DNA of 45,422 nt. Origin: Candidatus Rokuibacteriota bacterium (GTDB lineage Bacteria; Methylomirabilota; Methylomirabilia; Rokubacteriales; CSP1-6). Shown in pieces: positions 22,703 through 30,839 of the stretch. Location: the NCBI GenBank assembly GCA_003220265.1, contig QHRW01000127.1, positions 1-45,422 on the forward strand, given 5' to 3'. The position numbers were made by a program, and so were the translations under genes. A model generated the notes under the pieces. That model saw only the letters and a list, made by a program, of their open reading frames with translations. It ran no database searches and was not told the DNA's origin. The first letter of the stretch is position 1. Every line of letters starts with the position of its first letter.

Positions 22703-24042
22703 GGGCGGTCCGTGTTGCGGTCCACGGTCGTCCGCAGGACGTCACCGACGGCGAGCGCGGCAACGAGGCCCAGCTCTTCCAGGAGATCCGCGCCAGGCTC
22801 GGCGAGAGCCGGCTCTTCACGATCGGCATCGGCTCGGCGCCCAACAGCCACTTCATGCGCGAGGCCGCGCGGCTCGGGCGCGGCACGTTCACGCACATCG
22901 GCAGTCCGACCGAGGTGCAGGCGAAGATGACGGCGCTCTTCCGCAAGCTCGAGACGCCGGCGCTGTCCGACGTCCGCCTGGAGCTGCCCGGCGTGCCGGG
23001 GGCCGACGTGCTGCCGACGCCGATCCCCGACCTCTATCTCGGCGAGCCGATGGTCGTCTCGCTGAAGGCCGGCACGCTGCCCACGCGCGCAATCCTGCGC
23101 GGGCGCTTCGGCCTCACGCCGTGGGAGCACGACGTCGCGCTGCACCAGGCCGCGCCGGAGGCCGGGCTGGCCGTGCACTGGGCGCGCGCCAAGATCGACG
23201 CGCTGCTCGACGCGCGCACGGCCGGCGCCTCGGCCGACGAGGTGCGCCTGGCCGTGATCGACGTGGCGCTGCGCCATCACCTGGTCAGCCGCCACACGAG
23301 CCTGGTGGCGGTGGACGTCACGCCGGCGCGGCCCGGCGACGCCGCGGTCAACACGCACGCGCTGAAGACCAACCTGCCGCACGGCTGGGAGTACGACGCG
23401 GTCGTCGGTCTCGGCCAGGGCGCGACGGATGCGCCGCTTCATCTCCTGGCCGGGCTGGCCGCGCTGCTGCTGGCCGCGGCGGTCGGCCTCACGCGCCCGC
23501 GGCCGGCGCTCGCCCGGTGGGTGCGGCGTGGCCGCCGCCCGGGCCATCTTGCGGATCTCCAGGTGCACGCGGCGGTTGAGCTGCTGGCACTCCTTGGAGG
23601 GCTCGTCGCAGAGCGCACCGTCCTGCCCGATCGTCACGACCTTGACCGCGCTCTCCGGCACACCCAGCTCCACCAGGAACTGCCGCACGGCGTCGGCCCG
23701 CTGCTGGGCCAGCCGCTTGTTGAACTCCGCCGGCCCCTGGCGATCGGCGTAGCCCTGGACGAGGACGACCCAGGTGCTCGTGCGCTCCATCAGCGCGGCC
23801 TTGTCCTGCAGCAGGCGCACGGCGTCGGCCCGCAGCCGGACGCTCTTGAAGTCGAAGTAGACGTCGGCGTGCACGACGTCGCCCTCCGGCGCCGGCACCG
23901 ACGCCCGGGTGCTCGACGCCTCCGCCCCCTTCGCACGAATCCAGTAGGTCCCGATGGTCCCGGCGGCGACGAGCATCAGCACTCCCACGAGCAACGCGAT
24001 TTCCTTCCCGCTTCCTGTCGGCTTCATCTCGATATTGGCCAT
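22699..24042 (-). CDS. OmpA-family envelope protein, C-terminus replaced by antisense of the inverted repeat
   Basis: Only the first ~170 codons (24042 to about 23533) belong to a known family. They give a short cytoplasmic start, one membrane helix (ALLVGVLMLVAAGTIGTYWI, about 15-35) and an OmpA/MotB-like peptidoglycan-binding domain: VYFDFKSVRLRADAVRLL, VLVQGYADRQGPAEFNKRLA, QQRADAVRQFLVELGV and QQLNRRVHLEIRK, with a Cys pair (C145, C152). From residue 170 the frame enters the right repeat arm and continues for ~277 Arg/Gly-rich codons with no stop until 22699, so the native end was lost or the assembly is wrong here. AGGAGGG lies 9-10 nt before the ATG, and a sigma54-type promoter lies 31 bp upstream. 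It would anchor to the cell wall and head the OmpA/VIT-VWA/sortase operon. Confidence 0.75.
   Translation of the reverse strand: MANIEMKPTGSGKEIALLVGVLMLVAAGTIGTYWIRAKGAEASSTRASVPAPEGDVVHADVYFDFKSVRLRADAVRLLQDKAALMERTSTWVVLVQGYADRQGPAEFNKRLAQQRADAVRQFLVELGVPESAVKVVTIGQDGALCDEPSKECQQLNRRVHLEIRKMARAAATPHPPGERRPRAREADRRGQQQRGQPGQEMKRRIRRALAETDDRVVLPAVRQVGLQRVRVDRGVAGPRRRDVHRHQARVAADQVMAQRHVDHGQAHLVGRGAGRARVEQRVDLGARPVHGQPGLRRGLVQRDVVLPRREAEAPAQDCARGQRAGLQRDDHRLAEIEVGDRRRQHVGPRHAGQLQADVGQRRRLELAEERRHLRLHLGRTADVRERAAPEPRGLAHEVAVGRRADADREEPALAEPGADLLEELGLVAALAVGDVLRTTVDRNTDRP
22758..23534 (+). repeat. Right arm of 777-bp inverted repeat
   Basis: Reverse-complement copy of 20715-21491. It lies between the start of the VIT-VWA gene and the 3' end of the OmpA-like gene. 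Just outside the inner edge a further 12-bp match (TCACCGACGGCG) is present but separated by four mismatching bases, which looks like a microhomology junction. Confidence 0.93.
22758..23534 (+). pseudogene. Duplicated 3' fragment of the VIT-VWA gene, inverted
   Basis: On the plus strand this stretch encodes the VIT-VWA residues from NEAQLFQEIRARLGESRL to the terminal WVRRGR with no changes, then runs on without a stop through the antisense of the OmpA-like gene. It lacks a signal peptide, the VIT domain and the MIDAS motif. A start such as ATG 22855 could be used but no ribosome site is seen. It is a partial copy made by the inverted duplication and not expected to be functional in this orientation. 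Confidence 0.8.
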
Positions 24043-24072
24043 GTGGCGGCCCTCCTGGGCGTCCCCCGGAGA

Positions 24073-24088
24073 GCAACGGCCGCGCCAC
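24073..24088 (-). promoter_or_regulatory. Sigma54 (-24/-12) promoter candidate for the OmpA/VIT-VWA/sortase genes
   Basis: Read on the minus strand: TGGCGCG, four bases, TTGCT; 11 of the 12 fixed consensus positions match and GG/GC spacing is exact. The predicted transcript start is near 24062, leaving a ~20-nt leader with the AGGAGGG ribosome site ahead of ATG 24042. The sigma54 activator gene ends 89 bp further upstream. The rest of the 134-bp gap holds one palindrome, GGGACGTCCC (24144-24153), a possible activator site. Confidence 0.55.
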
Positions 24089-24176
24089 GCCGTCCTGGAA
24101 GCGAAATCGGGACGTTATCGACCAAGCGCGATGCGCGGAGGCAGGGACGTCCCCGCATCCCCGCATGGCCCCCGCG

Positions 24177-26642
24177 CTACCGCGCGAACTTTTCGCGGAC
24201 GAGGACTTCGAGCGAGCGGAAGTGGCGGTCGGGCAGGTTCTTGAAGCGCCGGCGGCAGGCGGCGACGGCGGCGTCGGCGGAGTCGAAGCCGGCCACCGAG
24301 CGCAGCAGGTGCTCGTGATACTCGGCCAGCTTGAGCTCGACGGTGGAGGCCAGGCCGGGCTCGCCGGCCAGGGCGAGCGCGGCCTTGGCGCGATCGCCCC
24401 CGGCGTCCACGAGCGCGCGGAAGCCGAGGCCCTTCAGCCGCTGGGTCACGGTGCTGCGGTCCCAGCCCAGCGCGCGGGCCGTGGCCTGCATGTCGAAGGC
24501 CTGCTGGCGCAGCGTCGCGAGCACGGCCGCGTCGCTGCCGGCCTCCGCGCGCGGCTCGGCCGGCGCGGTCAGGCCGAGGTCGTCGGGAGCGAGCACGGCG
24601 CGCTCGGTCAGCGCGACGGCGCGCCGCAGGCAGTTCTGAAGCTCGCGGATGTTGCCGGGCCAGTGGTAGCGCTCGAGGACCTGCAGCGCCGCCTCCGACA
24701 GGCTGACGCTGCGGTGCGTCTCGGCGGCCGCCTCCTCCAGGAAGCGTGCGGCCAGCGGCTCGACGTCGCGGCGCCGCTCGCGCAGCGGCGGCAGCGCGAG
24801 CACCAGGCCCTTGAGGCGAAAGTAGAGATCCTCGCGGAACCAGCCCTCGCTCACGCCCCGCGCCAGGTCGCGGTTGCTGGCGGCGACCACCCGGACGTCC
24901 ACGGTCGTCGGCTTCGCCGCGCCCACGCGATGGAAGGTCTTCTCCTGCAGCACGCGCAGGAGCTTGCCCTGCTGATCGGCGCGCAGCTCGCCGATCTCGT
25001 CCAGGAAGATCGTGCCGCGATCGGCCTGCTCGAAGTGGCCCTTACGGTCGGCGACGGCGCCGGTGAAGCTGCCCTTCACGTGGCCGAACAGCTCGCTCTC
25101 GAACAGCTCGGGCGGGACGGCGGCCATGTTGACGGCCACGAACGGTCCGGCGGCGCGCGGGCTCAGGCGATGGACGGCGCGCGCGAACAGCTCCTTGCCG
25201 GTGCCCGGCTCGCCGGCGAGCAGGATGGGCAGCGACGCGCGGGCCGCCCGGCCGAGGTCGCGGAACAGCGCCAGCATCGCGGGCTCGCGCGTGACGATGC
25301 CGAGCTCCGCGGCCTGGCGGCGCAGTCGCTCCTGCTCGGCGTCACCGAGGGCGGCCGGGCTGCGATCGCCGGCGCGGAGCTCGCGCTCCAGCGCCTGGAG
25401 CCGCGCGCGCGTCTGCTCTTCCTGCGCTTGCGCCTCGGCGAGCCGGGCCTTGAGGGCTTCGGCCGCCTGCAGGAGGTCGCGCTCGCTCCCCGTCGAGCGG
25501 GCGGCGGCAGCGCGGGCAGCTTCGAGGTCCTCCTCGAGCGCCTCGACACTGGACTCCCGGCGCACGAGCGCCTCGCGGATGCCGGTGACCTCGGCCTCCA
25601 GCGCCTTCAGCCGCCGGGCCGCGCCGAGCTGCTGCCCGAGCGACGCGCAGCCGCCGGCCAGAAGGATCGCGCCGAGCGGCACCAGCGCCGGGAGCACGAC
25701 ACCCGTCATCGCCGGGGTCACGGTGAAGGCCAGCGCATAGAGCGCCGCCAGTCCCACCACGGCGGCCGGCGCCGGCCATCCGCGCAGGCCCAGCGCGATC
25801 CACGCCGCCAGCGCGCCGAGCGCGAACGAGCCGGCGAGCGTGGCGCCGAGCGGCGCCTCGCGCAGCCAGGCGTGCGTCAGCGCGGCGTTGACGACCTCGG
25901 CCTGGATGGCGACGTCCCACAGCGGGCCGACCGGCGTGGGGCGCGACAGGCCGGGAGGCTGGGTGAGGACGAGCACCGCCTTGCCCTCGGCCAGGCTGCG
26001 CACGCGCGCGGCGTCGCCGCGCTCGAGCGCGGCCCACAGCTCGCTGAACAGCGTGACGTGCAGATCGGGCGCCCAGCGCAGCACGGCGTGGCCCCCGCCG
26101 TCGGTCGGGATCCGCGCGGCCAGCTCCTCCGGCCGCGCGCGCAGCGCCGTCGCCGCCAGCAGCACGCCGAAGGCCGGCACGTCGCGCTCGCCCGCGCGCG
26201 CGGCCAGCGGCACGCGGCGCACGACGCCGTCGGGATCGGCGGGCGCCAGCGGATGGCCCACCTTGATGCCGGCGGGCGGCGCGCCGGCGCTCGGCGCCAG
26301 CAGGCACACGGCGTCGCCCGCCTGCGCAACCGCTTCGCGCAGGAGGGCGTCGCTGGCGGCGCCGCCGCGGCCGGGCGCGCTCGGCTGGCCGAGCGGCGCG
26401 TCGAGACCGATCGCGGTCGCGCCGCCGAGCGAGAGCGCGCCGACGACACGGGCGAGCACGGCGCGGTCCCAGGTACCCGCGCCCAGCCGCGCCTCGGCGG
26501 CGGCGTCGCGCATGACCAGCGTGAGGTTCGGGCTCACCGGCGCCAGCGCGAGCGCCCACCGGTCGCGCAGCGTGCCGCCGAGCACCGCGACCCCGGAGCC
26601 GCCGAGCATGACCCCGGCGGCGGCGACGAGGGTCGCGAGCAA
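24177..26642 (-). CDS. CHASE2-domain sigma54-interaction (AAA+, Fis-type) transcriptional activator
   Basis: 821 residues from TTG 26642. Order: N-terminal membrane helix; extracytoplasmic CHASE2 sensor (about 30-260, with RAVLARVVGALSLGGATAIG and DPDGVVRRVPLAARA); three membrane helices (270-335); coiled coil (345-425); AAA+ domain (445-680) with Walker A GEPGTGKE 477-484, sigma54-contact loop GSFTGA 524-529 (canonical GAFTGA), Walker B FLDEIGEL 546-553 and WPGNIREL 661-668; a Fis-type helix-turn-helix (about 708-740, ATARALGWDRSTVTQRLKGL) with an extra ~80-residue C-terminal segment. It should sense a periplasmic signal and remodel sigma54 polymerase while membrane-bound. The true start may lie slightly upstream (CTG 26663). 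It overlaps no gene but follows the TPR gene by ~44 nt and faces the OmpA/sortase genes. Confidence 0.9.
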   Translation of the reverse strand: MLATLVAAAGVMLGGSGVAVLGGTLRDRWALALAPVSPNLTLVMRDAAAEARLGAGTWDRAVLARVVGALSLGGATAIGLDAPLGQPSAPGRGGAASDALLREAVAQAGDAVCLLAPSAGAPPAGIKVGHPLAPADPDGVVRRVPLAARAGERDVPAFGVLLAATALRARPEELAARIPTDGGGHAVLRWAPDLHVTLFSELWAALERGDAARVRSLAEGKAVLVLTQPPGLSRPTPVGPLWDVAIQAEVVNAALTHAWLREAPLGATLAGSFALGALAAWIALGLRGWPAPAAVVGLAALYALAFTVTPAMTGVVLPALVPLGAILLAGGCASLGQQLGAARRLKALEAEVTGIREALVRRESSVEALEEDLEAARAAAARSTGSERDLLQAAEALKARLAEAQAQEEQTRARLQALERELRAGDRSPAALGDAEQERLRRQAAELGIVTREPAMLALFRDLGRAARASLPILLAGEPGTGKELFARAVHRLSPRAAGPFVAVNMAAVPPELFESELFGHVKGSFTGAVADRKGHFEQADRGTIFLDEIGELRADQQGKLLRVLQEKTFHRVGAAKPTTVDVRVVAASNRDLARGVSEGWFREDLYFRLKGLVLALPPLRERRRDVEPLAARFLEEAAAETHRSVSLSEAALQVLERYHWPGNIRELQNCLRRAVALTERAVLAPDDLGLTAPAEPRAEAGSDAAVLATLRQQAFDMQATARALGWDRSTVTQRLKGLGFRALVDAGGDRAKAALALAGEPGLASTVELKLAEYHEHLLRSVAGFDSADAAVAACRRRFKNLPDRHFRSLEVLVREKFAR

Positions 26643-26685
26643 GCCCAGGACTCCGGCGATCAGCGGACGGCGAATGGCTGGCCTC

Positions 26686-27798
26686 TTACCGGATCGGCGC
26701 GCGCCGGCCCTCGGCGGCCGCGCTCTGGAGATAGCCGAGGATGCGCGCGTCGCGCGCGCCGAGCTGGCCGTCGACGCCCTGCTCGTAGAGCGTCTCCAGC
26801 AGGCGCGCGGCCGGCTCGCCGAGCGCGGCGGCCTCGCGGATCAGCACGGGAACGGCCTCGGCGACACGCCCGGCGCGAAGCAGCGCGGCGCCGGCGCTCT
26901 CCTCAGCATTGGCGGAGAGATCGGGAAACTGCTTCCAGAGCGAGGCGCGATGGTCGGCGAAGGCCTGGACGGCGGCCTGGCTCTCGGCGGGCGGCCGCCG
27001 GCTGCGGCCGAGCGCCACCTGGCGAAGCTGGGCCAGCGCTTGCTCGGCCTGCGGCACCCCCTGCTCCGCGGCCCTGAACCACCACGCGACCGCGGCCGTC
27101 AGATCGCGCGGCACACCGACGCCGGCCGCGTAGGCCGTGCCCGCGAAGTACTGGGCCCGCGCGTGGCCGGCTTCCGCCGCCGTCACGAGCTCGGGCGTCG
27201 CCTCGGCGTCGCGCTGGGCCAGCTTCAGCACGAGGGCCAGGCTGTAGCGCGCGTCCGGCTGAAGCGGATCGGCGGCGAGCACGCGGCGGTAGGCGTCGAT
27301 CGCGCCGGCCACGTCGCCCTGGGCGTAGCGGACGACGCCCAGGCTGTAGCGCGCGTCGAGCAGGTCGGGCTGCGCGCTCAGCACGCGCTCAAGCTCCTCG
27401 CGCGCGGCCGGCCACTCCTGGCGCGCCACCAGCACGCGCGCCAGGGCAATCCGCAACGGCAGCGCGTCGGGCTGGCGGCGCAGGCCGGCGCGCAGCTCTT
27501 CGACCGCGGCGTCGAGGTCGCCGACGGCGGCCAGCGAAGTGCCGAGCCCGGCGCGCGCCTCCAGGAGATCGGGCTGGGCGCCGAGCGCTTGACGGAAGGC
27601 GCCGGCGGCCGCGGCCATCTCGCCGCGCGCGAGCAGCGCGCGCCCGCGCTCGAGCGCAGGCGCCGTGGTGGACCCGGACGGCGACGACGGCGGCGCCCCC
27701 GGGACGACAGTCGGCGACGCAGGCGGCGCGGCGGTGGCACAGCCGGCGAGCACGAGCACGAGGAGGACAAGCGCGCGGACCACGGTCCGCGCCATCAT
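26686..27798 (-). CDS. TPR/Sel1-repeat lipoprotein
   Basis: 370 residues. A lipoprotein signal ends in the lipobox LVLAGC (Cys about residue 20), followed by a Pro/Ser-rich linker and about five TPR units (for example ALERGRALLARGEMAAAAGA, LLEARAGLGTSLAAVGDLDA, LLDARYSLGVVRYAQGDVAG) and then Sel1-like repeats (ARAQYFAGTAYAAGVGVPRD and QGVPQAEQALAQL). Such proteins scaffold envelope complexes. It lies immediately upstream of the CHASE2-sigma54 activator on the same strand, so it may pass a signal to the sensor or serve the sortase-linked envelope system; that is inference. Two ATG codons in a row (27798, 27795) are possible starts. Confidence 0.85.
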   Translation of the reverse strand: MMARTVVRALVLLVLVLAGCATAAPPASPTVVPGAPPSSPSGSTTAPALERGRALLARGEMAAAAGAFRQALGAQPDLLEARAGLGTSLAAVGDLDAAVEELRAGLRRQPDALPLRIALARVLVARQEWPAAREELERVLSAQPDLLDARYSLGVVRYAQGDVAGAIDAYRRVLAADPLQPDARYSLALVLKLAQRDAEATPELVTAAEAGHARAQYFAGTAYAAGVGVPRDLTAAVAWWFRAAEQGVPQAEQALAQLRQVALGRSRRPPAESQAAVQAFADHRASLWKQFPDLSANAEESAGAALLRAGRVAEAVPVLIREAAALGEPAARLLETLYEQGVDGQLGARDARILGYLQSAAAEGRRAPIR

Positions 27799-27810
27799 AG
27801 CGCGCGGAGG

Positions 27811-28806
27811 TCAGCGCGCGAAGTGCGGCATGATCTCGCGGGCGAAGAGATCCATCGAGCGCGCGGCGGCGTCGTGGGGCAGGTTGCCGTACATGAAGCG
27901 GCCGACGAAGTAGTTGCAGCCGGTGGCGGCGACGTGGCGCTCGACTTCCGCGCGCACCGTGGCCGGCGAGCCCACGATGGCCACGTCGTTCTCCAGCGCT
28001 TTCTCGAGCGTCTCGGAAAACCGCAGCGGCACGGAGTTGAACGAGCGCCAGAGGCTCGTGAGATTTTCGTACCAGCGCTGATAGGCCGGACGCGCCAGCT
28101 TGGTTGCCTCGGCGTCGGTGTCGGCGATGAGCACGTGGCGTTGCGCGCCCACGAGCAGCGGCTGCCCGGTGGCCGCGTCCAGGAAGCTCTGCACCACTTG
28201 CTTGAGCGCCGTGTTGCCGAGCGTGCTGACGATGTTGACGCCGCGGCGCGCGGCCTCGGCGGCGCCGTCGGGCCGCACGACCCCCTGCCACAGCGGCGGG
28301 TGCGGCTTCTGCACCGGCTCGAGCTCCATCGGCACGCCGCGATACGTGTAGTGGCGGCCCTGGTGGGTGAGCTTGCCGCCGCGCAGCCCCGCCAGCACGA
28401 CGGCGAGGCCCTCCTCGTACATCTCCTGCGCGTCCAGGAAGTTGACGCCGCAGTAGGCGAGCTCGTAGGGCACGATCCCCCGCCCCACGCCGAGCTCGAA
28501 GCGCCCGCCGCTGAGCTGATCGAGCATGCAGATCTCCTCGATGAGCCGGAGCGGCGCGTAGAGCGGCAGCAGATAGACGAGCGGCCCGAAGCGCAGCCGG
28601 CGCGTGCGCTGCGCGACGGCGGCCAGGAAGATGCCGGGCGACGGCGCCATGCCGAGCCGCGTGGCGTGGTGCTCGGCCACGTGATACGTGCGGAAGCCCG
28701 CCGCGTCGGCGGCCTGGGCCAGCCGCAGCCGCTGCTCGAACAGCGTGGCCAGCGGCTCGTCGCCGCGATCCACGTGGTCGAAGATGCCGAAGGCGAGCGG
28801 CGCCAT
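27811..28806 (-). CDS. LLM class flavin-dependent oxidoreductase (monooxygenase type)
   Basis: 331 residues, bacterial luciferase-like fold. Features: FGIFDHVDRGDEPLATLFEQ, FRTYHVAEHHATRLGMAPSP (the E-H-H motif of FMN-dependent monooxygenases), RFELGVGRGIVPYELAYCGV and KPHPPLWQGVVRPDGAAEAA. The E-H-H region points to the FMNH2/oxygen subclass rather than the F420 subclass. Substrate unknown. It ends 12 bp before the TPR gene and begins 3 bp after the TRAP permease stop, so the minus-strand row TRAP permease, oxidoreductase, TPR, activator could be one transcript. Confidence 0.87.
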   Translation of the reverse strand: MAPLAFGIFDHVDRGDEPLATLFEQRLRLAQAADAAGFRTYHVAEHHATRLGMAPSPGIFLAAVAQRTRRLRFGPLVYLLPLYAPLRLIEEICMLDQLSGGRFELGVGRGIVPYELAYCGVNFLDAQEMYEEGLAVVLAGLRGGKLTHQGRHYTYRGVPMELEPVQKPHPPLWQGVVRPDGAAEAARRGVNIVSTLGNTALKQVVQSFLDAATGQPLLVGAQRHVLIADTDAEATKLARPAYQRWYENLTSLWRSFNSVPLRFSETLEKALENDVAIVGSPATVRAEVERHVAATGCNYFVGRFMYGNLPHDAAARSMDLFAREIMPHFAR

Positions 28807-28809
28807 GCG

Positions 28810-30747
28810 TCAGGCCGGGCTCGCCGGCAGCGACGTCGAGACGGCGCCCGCGCGCGCCGAGCGCTCCCAGCCCACGAGCGCGCCGGCGAGGAGCAGGCCC
28901 GCGGCGTCGAAGACGTACTCCGCCACGCCGGGCACGGCCGGCATGAAGAGCAGGAGCCCGGCGGCGATCGCCCACGCGCGGCGAACCCAGCCGAGCGGAC
29001 GGAAGAGATAGCCCGCGCAGCCGACGCCGATCAGGACGGTGCCGAGCGCCGAGGTGATCACCGTGGTGACGATGTCGGTCCACGTGCCGACCAGGATCAG
29101 CGCCGGATGGAAGGCGAAGACGAACGGCACCACGTAGGCGGCGATCGCCAGCCGCATGCCCGTCCAGCCGGTCTTCCAGAAATCCGCGCGCGCCATGGCC
29201 GCGGCCGTGTACGTCGGCAGGCAATCGGGCGGCGTGATCAGCGAGATCATCCCGAAGTAGAACAGGAAGAGGTGCGCGGCCAGCGGGTGGATCCCCACCT
29301 GCACCAGCGCGGGCGCGATCAGCACGGCCAGCGTGATGTAGACCACGGTCGTCGGCAGCGGCAGCCCGAGGAAGAGACAGCCGAGCGCAGTCACGATCAG
29401 CAGCAAGAGCGCGTGGCCGCCGGAGATCGTCACCAGCAGCAGCGAGATCTTGAAGATGAAGCCGGAGAGGTTGAGGGTGCCGATGACGAGGCCGGCCAGC
29501 GCGGTGATGGCGACGATGTCGAGCAGCGTGCGTCCCGTCTCCTCCACGCTCGCCACCACGCGCGCCAGCGAGGGACGATGCTCGCGCTGCAGCAGGCCGA
29601 CGCCGAAGGTCACCACCACCGCCGCCATGCCGGCCGGCCCCGCCTCCCAGTTGGCGATCATCAGCGTGTAGACGAGGACGGCCAGCGGCACCAGGAACAC
29701 CCAGCCGTGGCGCATCATCGCGCGCAGCTTCGGGATGCGCTCGGGCGGCAGCCCGGCCATCCCGGTGCGCGCGGCCTCCAGATCGACCTGCGTGAAGAGC
29801 GCCAGATAGTAGAGGCACGCGGGGATGGCGGCGGCGAGCGCGACCTGGCCGTAGGAGATGTTGAGGAACTCGGCGATGAGGAACGCGGCGGCGCCCATCA
29901 CGGGCGGCATGATCTGCCCGCCCGTGGAGGCCACGGCCTCGATCGCCGCCGCCATGTGGGGCGCGTAGCCGGTCTGCTTCATCAGCGGAATGCTGAAGGC
30001 GCCGTTGACGGCGACGTTGGCGACCGCGCTGCCGGAGACCGTCCCGAAGAGCGCGGACGACACCACCGAGACCTTGGCGGCGCCGCCGCGATAGCGGCCC
30101 ATGAGCACGAGCGCGATCTCCATCAAGAAGCGGTCGCCGCGCACGGCGTAGAGCGCGTGGCCGAAGAAGATGAACGCCACCAGCACGCTGGCCGCCACCT
30201 GCAGCGGCACGCCGAAGACCCCGTTGGTGTCGAGGTAGAGATAGCTGACGATGCGTGACCACGAGGAGCCCTTGGCGTAGAGCAGGCTCGGGAAGAGCCA
30301 CGCGAACTTCGCGTAGAGAATGCACGCGAGCGCGACCCACGCCAGCGTGCCGCCGGCCAGCCGCCGGGCGGCTTCCAGCACGAGGAGCACGGCGGACGAG
30401 CCCAGCAGCACGCGGTCGGGCGTGAGCTCGCCCAGACGATACGCGATGGTCGGATACATGACCGCCACGTAGCCGCCCACCACGAGGCCCAGCGCGGAGA
30501 GCGCCCAGTCGTAGGTCGGCACGCGATCGCCCGCCTCGCGGCCCCGGGCCTTCACGGCGACGAAGACGCTGGCGAGCGCCAGGCCCAGGAAGACGCCGAG
30601 GAACTGCTCGTTGAAGAAGGCCCACGGCAGCCGGTGATGGACCTGCGTGGCCCACGTGGCGCTGATCAGCGTGAGCGCGACGAGCAGCGCGCGCTCGATG
30701 CCCCGCGCGGCGCCCGACAGCCGACGGAACTTGCTGGTGGTCTCCAT
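28810..30747 (-). CDS. TRAP transporter fused permease (4TM/12TM type)
   Basis: 645 residues, a fusion of the small (DctQ-like, about 1-150) and large (DctM-like, about 170-640) TRAP permease subunits. Visible: GKs in the form SVVSSALFGTVSGSAVANVA and STGGQIMPPVMGAAAFLIAE, the conserved family signatures, and LPLPTTVVYITLAVLIAPAL and FYFGMISLITPPDCLPTYTA in the second half. It should take up carboxylates with sodium or protons, using an extracytoplasmic TAXI-type binding protein. No binding-protein gene lies next to it in this window. ATG 30747 (METTSKFRRLSG) is chosen; the frame extends upstream without a better start. Confidence 0.9.
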   Translation of the reverse strand: METTSKFRRLSGAARGIERALLVALTLISATWATQVHHRLPWAFFNEQFLGVFLGLALASVFVAVKARGREAGDRVPTYDWALSALGLVVGGYVAVMYPTIAYRLGELTPDRVLLGSSAVLLVLEAARRLAGGTLAWVALACILYAKFAWLFPSLLYAKGSSWSRIVSYLYLDTNGVFGVPLQVAASVLVAFIFFGHALYAVRGDRFLMEIALVLMGRYRGGAAKVSVVSSALFGTVSGSAVANVAVNGAFSIPLMKQTGYAPHMAAAIEAVASTGGQIMPPVMGAAAFLIAEFLNISYGQVALAAAIPACLYYLALFTQVDLEAARTGMAGLPPERIPKLRAMMRHGWVFLVPLAVLVYTLMIANWEAGPAGMAAVVVTFGVGLLQREHRPSLARVVASVEETGRTLLDIVAITALAGLVIGTLNLSGFIFKISLLLVTISGGHALLLLIVTALGCLFLGLPLPTTVVYITLAVLIAPALVQVGIHPLAAHLFLFYFGMISLITPPDCLPTYTAAAMARADFWKTGWTGMRLAIAAYVVPFVFAFHPALILVGTWTDIVTTVITSALGTVLIGVGCAGYLFRPLGWVRRAWAIAAGLLLFMPAVPGVAEYVFDAAGLLLAGALVGWERSARAGAVSTSLPASPA

Positions 30748-30786
30748 TCCGGCGGCGTAGTGTCTCACAGGTCTCGCGGCGCCGGG

Positions 30787-30802
30787 TGGCCGGCGGCTTG
30801 CA
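30787..30802 (+). promoter_or_regulatory. Sigma54 (-24/-12) promoter candidate for the 121-aa secreted protein
   Basis: TGGCCGG, four bases, TTGCA: 10 of the 12 fixed positions match, with exact GG/GC spacing. The predicted transcript start is near 30813, leaving a 27-nt leader that contains GAAGGAGG ahead of the ATG at 30840. Confidence 0.5.
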
Positions 30803-30839
30803 ATCGCGGAATCGTGCTGGGGTGAAGGAGGAAATTGCA

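Noticed and set aside
22497..23579. Plus-strand 360-codon frame across the inverted-repeat junction
   Set aside because: It reads antisense of the VIT-VWA 5' end and then the wrong frame of the repeat copy; no domain.
25840..30258. 1,472-codon plus-strand open frame
   Set aside because: It is antisense to the sigma54 activator, TPR, LLM and TRAP genes, is rich in Arg/Gly/Pro/His and shows no domain; a by-product of high GC.
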